Shown: positions 33,687 through 44,569 of the stretch, piece by piece
Numbering within the stretch: position 1 is the stretch's first letter
Layout of the letters: each line of letters starts with the position of its first letter
NCBI GenBank assembly: GCA_008802785.1
Contig: VUYT01000041.1
Span: 1 to 64,000 of the forward strand
Reading direction: 5' to 3'
DNA length: 64,000 nt
Origin: Symmetrospora coprosmae
Taxonomy: Eukaryota; Basidiomycota; Cystobasidiomycetes; Symmetrosporaceae
The notes under the pieces: generated by a model
Database searches by the model: none
Told to the model about the DNA's origin: nothing
What the model saw: only the letters and a program-made list of their open reading frames with translations
Program-made: the position numbers and the translations under genes

Positions 33687-34899
33687 CTACAGGTGCGAGG
33701 TCAGCCTATCGAGGCTCTGCGTGGTGCTCTCCTTCTCCTCCTTGACGAGCTTCGAGATGGAGCGGAACGCCGGGTGGCTCGAATCGACTGGCGACGCGCA
33801 GCGCAATCGCAATCGCAATCGCAATCGCAATCGCATTGCATCAGCTTCTCGCGACTTTTACCGCGGCGAGCCGATGGCAGTGCAGTGCACACACCCATTA
33901 GCTGGAAGAGGACACTCTCGGTCGTCGTGATCTTGCCGCCGGCTTGGCGGATGCGCTCAAGAGCTAGCGGTATCTCCTGGCGGTTGCACGAGGAAACGGC
34001 GTCGGCGACGACGTGCACGTCCAGGCCGCGGTCCAGGCCTGGCAGCACGCGGTCAGAGGAAAAGCAGCCTGTGAGTTATGGGGACCTCTGCAAAGGTCAC
34101 AGGCAGCTAGGGTCCACACACAGTCCAAAGCCGTCTGCAGGACACAGACGTGTGACTGCATTTTGGGGGAGAGGCAGAAGATGATCAAGCGGAGTGCGGA
34201 GAGTAGGAGAGTGAGGAAGAGGACCGTGGAGTGAGGGTAGAGAGCGCGGTAAGCTGCTTTGCTGTAGAGGGGCACACCTCAGCAGAGCGCACCCACCTCA
34301 ATCCCGAAAACAACGACTGAAGCAATCGAGCCCTTTGTCACAGCCTCGACCACCTCTGGAATCATCATCGAGAACAGCGTCTTGGGCTTTGCGCCTCCGA
34401 GCGGGTTGAGCTGTGCAGGCAAGCTGTTGAATCCGAGCTCTTCGACTGTGGCTCCAAGGGCGTGCAGAGGGACCACACGAGCGTTAAGGTGGACCCACTC
34501 GCTGGCTTCAGCAAGAGCAAGAGCACGCGCAGACTCATCTTTGGGTTCTGCTCTGTCGCAAAGCTGTGCACACATGCCCATGTCGTGTGTCTCAGCGGTG
34601 CATTGACAGAGACCAGCGGAATCCAGAGGTCAGACGCACACGGGGATCTCGAGCAGCCCGGCAGCCTTGACCATCTTCCTCGACGCGGCTACCATCTCCG
34701 GAAAGCCATAGATGGCATTGCGGAAGCGCTCTTGCTGTGTCTCGCAGCCCGAGAGTCAGATGTGCGGTCCCAAACGCAGGTGGAGACAATCGAGGAAGCG
34801 CGCTCGTGCGCCCCGTGAACGCACAATGTCGCACAGGAAGAAGGCCGTCTTGCCCGGGTTGATCTTGATGCCCGTCGCTGCTGTGCGTGTGGCTGCCAT
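33687..34899 (-). CDS. Isochorismatase-fold hydrolase, ISOC1/ISOC2 type, with predicted AT-AC intron
   Basis: Seven exons (34899-34825, 34734-34640, 34563-34539, 34461-34297, 34155-34122, 34038-33895, 33787-33687) give 212 residues, close to human ISOC2 (205). Motifs: TAFFLCDIQERFRNAIYGFP, LLEIPVFATEQNPKALGATV, VVVFGIESHVCVLQTALD with the catalytic-type Cys, and CLDRGLDVHVVADAVSSC. Physiological substrate of this subfamily is unclear. The junction TEQNPK|ALGATVEELG is only reached by an intron with ATGAGT donor and CTGCAC acceptor. An alternative using only GT-AG splicing reads through the segment in another frame and loses the TEQ motif. An in-frame upstream ATG at 35022 would add 41 residues. 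Confidence 0.9.
33803..33836. repeat. (GCAATC)n tract in the last ISOC intron
   Basis: About five and a half perfect hexamers lie between branch site and donor of the final intron of the ISOC gene. Confidence 0.85.
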
Positions 34900-35197
34900 T
34901 GTACGATCTTCCAGTGCGGTTGATGGGGAGAAGACGAGCAAGGCCTGCCTGGCGCCGGCCCGCGAAGGGCCCCGGAAGTCCCGGCCCTCGGCTGCCCTCC
35001 GGGACTTCGTCCGCCAGCGCATCGCATCTCATCGCAACTCGTCGCATTGCAGTTCGGCCAGCACGCATGCCCTCGCATCCCGCTCTATACCCTGATTTCG
35101 CCCATATCGCCCGCGTCCGGCGCCCCTGCTGATCCCGGACCACTGGCAAAGGCGCGAACTCGGGACCCCTTCAGCTAGCGACTCGTCGACGCACGCC

Positions 35198-36500
35198 ATG
35201 CCCGCCATCCCGTTCGCCGTCGCGGCCGTCAGCAAGCTTGCGCTGTACACGCTGTGCACGAGCGTGCAGGTCGAAGGGCTCGAGCACCTCGTCGCTGCGC
35301 TCGCGTCCGGCAAGGGCGTGCTCACGGGTGCGCGTCCACGCCTCTCTCCCGGTCCCATCACTTTCGCCCGCGACGCGAATGTACAGTTAGGCTGAGTGGG
35401 CTGTGTGACGGCTTTCGCGCAGTCAGCAACCACATTTCGGTCATCGACGACCCGCTCGCCGTCTCTGCGGCCCTGCCCTTGCGCTATTTCCTGAGCAAGG
35501 ACACGACGCGCTGGACGCTCGGCGCGTCCGACATCTGCTTCACTACTCCGTATGTGCCGCTCAAGCCCTGCCCGGCTCTGCACACCGAGCCCAGTCTACC
35601 GTGAACCGCTGATTGACAGCTTCCTCGAGCACTGCCTTTTCGTCTGCACAGATTCCGCCGCGCTTTCTTTACGAACGGCCAGGTCATCGAGACGTACAGG
35701 AGCGCGCACGCCCCGGAGAAAGCGGGCATCTACCAGCTTGCAATAGACGAGGCTACGCGGAAGGTGTGCTTTCCCGCTGTACTGCACTGAAAGCCTTGCG
35801 CAGCTAACAAGGAGGCGGATGCGCGCAGCTCGACAGAGGGCAATGGCTGCACATTTTCCCAGAGGCCAAAACGCACCAGTCGAGCACGCGCGAGGTGCTC
35901 CGGTTCCGGTGGGGCGTGAGCCGGGTGCTGATGGAGTGCAAGAATGACTACGAGGTGATTCCGATTTGGCTGCAGGGTGCGTCGTTCCCCCCACTTCGCT
36001 CTGTCTGTCCCCGGCATCGTGTGTGCACGGAAGAGAGAAGTGGGGTTCGTGCGCTGACAGCTGGCTGCGCGATGCGATGCGATGCGATGCGATGCGATGC
36101 GATGCGATGCGATGCGATGCGGTGCGGTGACCCAGCAGGCTTCGACGACCTCATGCCCGACACGCGCACGTTCCCGCGCTTCATCCCCCGGTTCTTTGGG
36201 ACGCGGATCCGGATCGTCATTGGGGCGCCGTGCACACGGCGGGTGCGTCCGCTGATTGACGCGTACCGAGCAAAGGCGGGCGGACCTGTGCCGCTGACGA
36301 ATCCGGAGGTGCCATTGGTGCTGGACGGACAAGGGTACGGCAGCAATCGCCCGCGTCCGCCGCTGTACGAGGGGGACAGCATTGCGGCCAAAGAGGCGAG
36401 AATAGCCATTGCCAGCGCGCTCCGGGACGAGGTGCTTGCGTTGGGCCAGAGGGCGCCCCCGTTGGAGCCGCTGAAGACGATGGACACGCGCATCAGTTGA
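35198..36500 (+). CDS. TAZ1: Tafazzin, cardiolipin-remodelling transacylase
   Basis: Mitochondrial phospholipid-lysophospholipid transacylase. Exons 35198-35327, 35423-35549, 35652-35763, 35829-35976 and 36139-36500 give 292 residues, the same as full-length human tafazzin. The catalytic HX4D block is NHISVIDDP. Further motifs: LGASDICFTTPFRRAFFTNG, the region EKAGIYQLAIDEATRKLDRG, GQWLHIFPEAKTHQ in place of the more common FPEG, and IPIWLQGFDDLMPD. The fourth intron (162 nt) contains a long (GCGAT)n array just before the acceptor. It is divergent from the ISOC gene, with a gap of only 298 bases. Confidence 0.94.
36068..36126. repeat. (GCGAT)n pentanucleotide array in tafazzin intron 4
   Basis: About eleven uninterrupted GATGC units end 12 bases before the acceptor of the intron, occupying the usual branch-site zone. 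Confidence 0.9.
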
Positions 36501-36769
36501 ATGAGCAGAGCAGTGGTGCGATGGCAGGTGCAAGCAGTAATATTGTATCCGTGTCGGAGCAGCAGTCTGATCTAGAGTTTAGCCATGCATGCATCCCATG
36601 CCCATTTGTCATCCGTCCATGAATTCTCGACCCACTGCGCCCCGGCGCCTCAGTGAATTTCCGCCACCAGCCCGGTCAGGTCAGGCCGCGGGCACCAAAG
36701 AGATGAGTCGAGGGCAACATCGCCATCCCTCTGCTCTGTTCCAATCCACAGCATAGCAGCATCAACAAG

Positions 36770-38237
36770 ATGGAGCACGTCGTCGCCTCGCTCGGCAACA
36801 TTGTCAACACGACGCTGTCGGCCTCGACGTACACGGACTCGTCCTCGTTCGGCTCTGCGCTAAAGGCAAACACCATCCCCAACGACCTCTATGCAGGTCA
36901 CGACTGGGACGCGCTGTCGTACCCGGAGCAGCTGTGGGCGAGGTGGTACATGTGGGTGTGGCTGCGTCCTTCTCTTCTCCCGTAGAACAGCGCCGCTGCT
37001 GGGCAGCCAGTAGCCAGTCGCCAGCCGACTGCGACCGCGAGGCCCAGGCGCGTCTCGAGATCTAGAGGGACGGGGCACTGACAGCTGTGCCCGCATCGCC
37101 GCAGGTGCATTGGCGACCCCGTCATCGCAACCGGCATCATGTCGTTCCTCATCCACGAGCTCTTCTACTTTGTGAGTGCCCTGTTCTGTTTCGCACCCTC
37201 GCCCTTGAAAAGTGGCCTGATCTGCGGCGAGCGAGCGTATCGAGACACGACATCGCTGACGCCGTCTGTTTACACAATGTGCACAGGGCCGCTGCATCCC
37301 ATGGATGATTGTCGACCGGACGCGTGCGTGGTCCTTCGCCGTCGACGTCCGCTCTCCGTCCATGTTCGCTAACAGTGTCACTCATCGGACGCAGCCTACT
37401 TCCGCAAATACAAGATCCAGGAGCACAAGGTCCCCACATGGGCCGAGCAGTGGAAGTGCACGAAATACGTCCTCTTTACCCACTTCACCATCGAGCTGCC
37501 CCAGATCTGGGGGTTCCACCCGTTCGCAGAGTGGATGGGCATGTCGACGCACCAGGTGCCCTTCCCGTCCTGGAAGTCAATGCTGCCCCAGATCATCGGC
37601 TTTTTCTTCTTTGAGGACGCGTTCCACTACTGGGCCCACCGCGCCCTCCACTGGGGCCCGCTCTACAAGAAGATTCACAAGCTCCACCACACCTTCTCGG
37701 CACCCTTTGGCCTCGCCGCAGAGTACGCGCACCCGCTCGAAATCCTCATCCTCGGGTGCGGCACCATTGGCGGCCCTTTGCTCTGGTGCTACTTCAGCAA
37801 CGGCAACTTCCACATCATGACCATGGTGCGTCTCTGCCGTCTCGCATGCCCGCCTTGATCCCACTCTGTGCTCCCGACTCACCCACGCTCCTGTGCTCCC
37901 CACCCCATCACAGTACATCTGGATCGTCCTGCGACTCTTCCAGGCCGTCGACGCGCACTCGGGCTACGACTTCCCGTGGTCCCTGCGGCACCTGTCGAGC
38001 AAGTACCTGCCCTGGCTCGGGTGGGCCGGCGCAGATCACCACGACTACCACCACGAGCAGACGAAAGGGTGCTACTCGACCTCGTTCCGCCACATGGACT
38101 ACCTCTTTGGCACAGAGTACAGCTACCACGAGAAGCGCGCCGCGCAAAAGGCCGCGCGCGATCAGGCCGCGCACGCAAAGAAGCAGAAGGGAGAGCAGGC
38201 CATCCGAGCCACCGACAAGGGCAGCAAGGCCAACTAG
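36770..38237 (+). CDS. ERG25: C-4 methylsterol oxidase
   Basis: Di-iron ER membrane oxygenase that removes the C-4 methyl groups during ergosterol synthesis. Exons 36770-36957, 37105-37171, 37287-37323 (37 nt), 37395-37825 and 37914-38237 give 348 residues. Motifs: [20 protein letters not shown] with [27 protein letters not shown], and three histidine boxes: [19 protein letters not shown] and DHHDYHHEQ. The C-terminus is Lys-rich, consistent with ER residence. Transcription converges with the CFIm25 gene. Confidence 0.96.
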
Positions 38238-38449
38238 ACTTGGTATTCCGTATACCCTTTTCGTAGTCTTTGCGCTGTCGGCATGGGACATGTTTGCGGC
38301 AGCATGGCTCGCGACTACTAGATCATACCCTGCATTTCGTGACTGTTGCAACCCTATCCCGTTCACCCTGTCGCTGATCGAAGGTGCTGGACCCAGTCAT
38401 TCCTTGCTCTCCAGTTCCTGCCGACAATGTGTCCTTTGGACAGCGTAGA

Positions 38450-39774
<1,325 letters not shown>

Positions 39775-40192
39775 GACGGCGACGCACGGCAAGAGGGAGC
39801 GTAAGCAGAGCAGGGAGAGCCCTGTTTCCTGGATGAGATACGCACAGAGTGATGGTCGGCGCGCTCATCGTGGCGTTTCGTCCAAGTGCGTGTGTCGAGT
39901 TGGCGGAGCGGAGGCAAGGAAGGGGATGCAGTCAGGCGTCCACGTCGGGCAAACAGATCCAGACAGGGCAAGCAGCAAGCAAAGCGGTGGCAGGAGGTGG
40001 AGGAGGACGGCTGGCAAGACACGCAAGGCAGATCTATTCGCATCCACTCTGATTGGCCTTCACACTCATTGGCAGTCAAAGGTGAGCACGGCTCGGCTCG
40101 TCGGCGACGAAGACACCAGAAAGCATCCAGACCATCATTCTCTCGTAATTTGCAAGACAAACAGCAATCGACCAGCATCTCCGAAGCAGTGT
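39775..40192. other. CFIm25 promoter and eIF3a 3' flank
   Basis: 418 bases between the CFIm25 start and the eIF3a stop, both on the minus strand. No other feature is supported. Confidence 0.5.
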
Positions 40193-43100
40193 CTACCACT
40201 TGCGCTCGCCCGTCGTTCGCTGTCCAGGCGGCCGGTACGCTCCTCCAGCAGGGACCGGCTTCTTCTCAGCCTCGTCGCCGGCCTTGGAGGCAGGCGCCGC
40301 ACCCGCACCCGCGCCAGCGCCAGCACCAGCACCAGCAGCGGGCGCGGGCGCAGACCTCGGAGCGAGCTGGAGTCGGCGTCGCTCGCCGACCGGTGCCGGC
40401 GCGGACGCACCAGGCCCGTTGGCAGGCGAGGCGCCTCGCGGGACGGACGATGCAGCAGCAGTGGGACTGCCAGCGCCAGCGGCCTCTCGGTCTCGCCAGC
40501 TGGGCTTGCCAGCGGCAATCGGTACGCGAGGGGGACCAGCAGCGGCGCTAGGCGTCGAGGCAGGCGCACCAGCAGCAGGGGCGGCATCGCGGGTCCATCC
40601 TGCACCACCGGGGATAGCTCGGCCTGAAGCGAGTGTGAGGGAGAATGTCAGCTACGGCCTCGCTCCCCGTCCTTCGAACCGACAAGAGCAAGAACCCACT
40701 GTTGGCCTTCCTGGCAGCCTCCTTCTCGGCCTGCCTTCGCTCGACTTCGGCCTCGCGCTCGCGCTGCTTCCTGAATACCTCGTCAGCCGCCATGCGCTCC
40801 TGGAGCCTAGCCTCCTTCTTGCGCTCGGCCTCTTCTTCAGCAGCGCGCTTTTCCTCCGCGAGCCTGGCCTCCTCCGCCTCTCGCGCAGCGCGCTCCTCCT
40901 CCTCGCGCCGCGCCGCCTCCTCGGCATACCGACGCTCCGCCTCCTCCTCGGCGGCACGCGCTTCGCGCTCCCTGCGCCTCTCGGCGCGGTACTCTTCGCG
41001 CTCGCGCTGGACCTGCTCGGTGCGCTTCTGCTTCTCCTCCTCAATCCTCCTCTTGCTCTCTGCGACCTTTGCAGTGTACTCGTCCGACACGGCCGCGAGC
41101 TTCTTCTTCTTGAAGGCTTCAAAGTCGGCCACGCGGGGCAAGAGGCGCTTCTTGAGGTCGAGCTCTGCGGCATGGGCGTTCTTTGCGTCCTGCAGGCGCT
41201 GCGCGCGCGTCTGCTCGTACGTCTCGCGGTCGCGCTTTTGCTGCAGCTCGTAGTCCTTGTGCAGGAGCGGAATCTCCTCCTTGCGGAACGCGCGCTCCGT
41301 GTGGTCGATGCGCTTGGCAATGATGCGCAGCTTCTCCGCGAGCGCCTTCTGCTCCTTCTCCATCTGCTCGACCTGCATCCGGCGCAGCTGCGCCGTGTCC
41401 ATCGTGTCAATCTCCTTGTCGGCCACCTTGAACGCGCCGGCGGCTTTGAGCTTGTCGGCGAGCTTGCGCGCCTCGTCAATCTTGATGGCCTCGTTGTTCT
41501 TGCGGATGAGCTCGAGCTGCCGCGCGCGCGCCTCGTTCTCGACACGCTTAGCCTCGGTCGCCGCCTGCTGCTGGCGCGCCGCAATGCGCGCAGCCTCGGC
41601 CTCCTTCTCCTTGCGTGCCGACTCGGCCTCGGCGCGGTACTTGCGCTGCTCGGCAATCACGCGGCGCGAGAGGAGCGAGTCGCGCTCCGCCTCGAGGTTC
41701 GCCGCCATGTGCTTGAGGGCAGCGTCCGCGCGCTTCTTGGCGAGCGCGAGCGCCGAGCTGTCCGGCGAGATGGTCGCGAGCGACGTAAAGAGCGTCTGCG
41801 CGAGCGTAGCCAGATGCGTCCGGAGCAGAGTCGAGGGCGTCGGCTGGAGGACATCGATGGACGAGCGCTGCGCAACGTCGACCTCCATGTCGTTGATCTG
41901 GAAGTTGCGGTCCTCAAACTCGACAATCCCGCTGGCGTGGTCGAGGCGCACGCTCATCTCGCCCCGGCGGCACGCGTCCGTAATGAACTTTTCGACGCGG
42001 TTCTTGGTCGCCTGCGCGCCCTGCTCGGCGTCGTCCTTAAATGAGGCCAGCTTGACGACGCGGGCGAGTTTCACAGAGTCGTACACCTGGGCGAGCTGCT
42101 GGAAGAGCCGCGACAGGACGACATTCTTGAGAGGCTCGATGTAGCGCGCAGTCTCTGCGTTGCTGCGGAGCTGGGCAAAGATCGGCTCGAGCTTGGACGT
42201 GATTTTGAGCGGGTGGAAGTCCGTCTCGACAATGCTGTACAGCGATCGGAGCTCGGGCGAGACGTGCTTGAGGACGCCGCGCTTGATCTGCAATGTGGAA
42301 GTCAGCTACAGCAGGTGAACAGGATCTTGGAAGTGCAGGCCGGACGCACAGCATCCTTCAGGAGAACCTCTCGGGTCGGAGCCACGGGCAGATCGAGAAG
42401 ACCCATGAGCGTCATTCTTCCGCGGGTGTAGTCCTTCTCCTCGCCAGTGATGGGGTCCTTCCTGGTCTTGATCTCGGAAGACGAGGCGAGAGGTACAGAA
42501 AGAGCCGAGAGGAGGACGAGGCCCGCAATTCTGTCCGACTGTTCGCCGCCAGCCGCACCAGACGACGACGATGATGAGGCGGCCTGCAGGCTGTGGAGCT
42601 TGCTGTAGGCGGCCGCGTGGAAGAGGAAGTTCTGTCCCACGGCGAAAACCTTGACGAGCTTCTCGTAGAACGAGGCCATCATGCTCGCGCGCGGGGTGCG
42701 CTTGCTCGCAGAGACGAGGGCGTGGATGTCCTCGGCGGAGCGGAAGGCCTCTTGCCACAGCTCCATGTCGACGGCCGTGCTGAGCTGGGCGAACCGGACA
42801 TCCAGGTGGCGCTGCAGCGTCTCTGGGTCCGAGATGTTGATCGAGTACGTCTGCGCGGCATACTTTTGCGACGAGGTAAAGTGCTGGCGCAGCATGTCCG
42901 ACAGGCGGCGGAACTCGGTCTTGCGCGAATGCGTGAAGCAGAACTGGAACGCCTCGAGTGCGACTTGCTGCAGATGACAATATAGCGCGTGTCAGTGGGT
43001 CGGCTCTTGGCTGCGTGTGTTGGGCATTGGACGCACCTGGTACAGAACCTCGAGCCTGGCATTGTTGCGGAGCGTGTCGAGGGCAGTGCGGTAGGCCTCC

Positions 43101-43905
43101 CACAGGAACCTGAGCCAGGGTGTGACAAGTGTCCTGTAGGTCCTGTCCCTGCTCTTGTCGTCCGAGACGGCGGACAGGAGGATGGACTCTGGCGTCTCTG
43201 CAGCGTCGAGGTCCTCTACCTCGACCGTCTGGATGGTCCCGTCGGCGTTGGTCATCTGGGTGGACGAGTGTCCAGCGGTGGACGTGGCATCTTCACCGCC
43301 AGCAGAAGAGGAAGGTGCGGGTCCAGCGACCTCGTCCACCTTTGCGAGTGCTTCCTGGAGCTTTTCCTTGCTCTTGTCGAGGAAGAACCGGATCACCGTC
43401 TCTACGGCGGTGACGGACGTGTTTTGAGCGACGTTGCGGTAGATGTGGCTGCGTAGCGTAGCGAGCGTGTGGAGCATAGCATGTCGTTAGACGTTAGGTC
43501 CAATCTCCCTCACACGCGCGCGCGCAACAATAGGCGCGCCATGGCCTGGCCGTTACTGCCATGCCTCTCAAGCAGCCACGCCAGGGCCATAACAGACATG
43601 CCCGCACTCACAGTCCCTCCTTTGCGGTTCGTCCCTTCCTGAGCATGACGCAGAGCTCGAGGAAGCGCAGGACGATTGGCTCCAAGCTGCTCAGCGGGGT
43701 CGAGCGGAATCGCTTGCTGCTGAAGATCTCGGACACGCTCGACAGCGCTGCAGCGGGCTGCCCGACGGCGAGGAGCTCATCGGAGCGCTGTCAGGGTCGG
43801 TCGTGGTTTGGATATGTGTGCATCAGCTTTGTCTCTGTTCCGGGCCTTCCTTCCCCTGCTGCTGCTGCTGCGACTCACCCTGAGCGCGGTGTCTGGGCGG
43901 GACAT
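40193..43905 (-). CDS. TIF32: Translation initiation factor eIF3 subunit a
   Basis: Largest scaffold subunit of eIF3 on the 40S ribosome. Exons 43905-43879 (27 nt), 43787-43612, 43448-43037, 42967-42350, 42287-40700 and 40623-40193 give 1083 residues. The N-terminus reads [20 protein letters not shown] and [19 protein letters not shown], then [23 protein letters not shown]-type region follows, with [20 protein letters not shown] and [17 protein letters not shown]. From about residue 530 it is a long charged Glu/Arg/Ala helix. The last exon is Ala/Pro-rich and ends [16 protein letters not shown]. The strong GC content opens long antisense frames here that are not genes. Confidence 0.96.
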
Positions 43906-44569
43906 GGTGGGTGCGATTCACAGGGCAGTGGTGTGATCCCGTCCGTGTGCAGTGTGCCGTGTGCCGTGTGCAGTGTGCGGAAGTGCCTGTCTGCTATGCT
44001 GCTGCCGGTGTAGCGCAGTTGGCGAAAGGCGAGCAGGGCAGGGGCAGGGGCAGGGCAGGGTAAGGCAAATTTGGGCGGGCAGAGGGGAAACGGGACAGGA
44101 CAGGACAGGGCGATAATATTGACTGCAGGCATCAGACGCAACACAGCCATATGCATGGCAACAACAGCGTCGAGGTCACGGTCATGGCCATCCTGAGCAC
44201 GTCTATGCAGAACACCGAGAGATGGTTGGTCATGCAGCAACCGCCTTGCCTGAACATTGACGGACGGGCTGGCGTGCACAGCGATATAGTCAAGAACGAG
44301 GAATTGCTGATGAACGCCGCGGAAGCGTGCTTGTGACTGGATCACGGCTCAGCCCGGACTAACGAAAGAAACGAATGTGCGTCGGGACTGGAAGCCAATT
44401 ACTGGGCTTCACCCCAACGTAGAAGTGTCGGAGGGAGGCCATTGGTATATAACGAAAGCGGGTAGGTAGGTCCAGGCTCGAGGGCAGTGCGGTGCGGTGT
44501 GATGCAGTGATGTCGAGAGGATAATGATGACCCAGGTGCAGGTGGGTCCCGTCATGACGGTGGACGCCT
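43906..44569. other. eIF3a promoter and 5-phosphatase 3' flank
   Basis: 664 bases with short runs of GGGGCA near 44040 and GGACA near 44100. No gene, tRNA or conserved element is recognised. Confidence 0.5.

Noticed and set aside
34462-34538. Treating the AT-AC segment of the ISOC gene as coding, by ending exon 2 two bases earlier
   Set aside because: This keeps only GT-AG introns but gives LCDRAEPKDESARAL in place of the conserved TEQNPK-LG motif; I judge it less likely but not excluded.
40200-42044. A 614-codon open frame on the plus strand across the eIF3a gene
   Set aside because: It is the antisense shadow of the Glu/Arg/Ala-rich eIF3a helix in GC-rich DNA; its Leu/Arg-only composition has no family motif, and the minus strand carries unmistakable eIF3a.
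43861-43878. CTG-repeat near the first eIF3a exon as a coding Gln/Ala tract
   Set aside because: It lies just inside the first intron, after a consensus GTGAGT donor, and reading it would break the join to [10 protein letters not shown].
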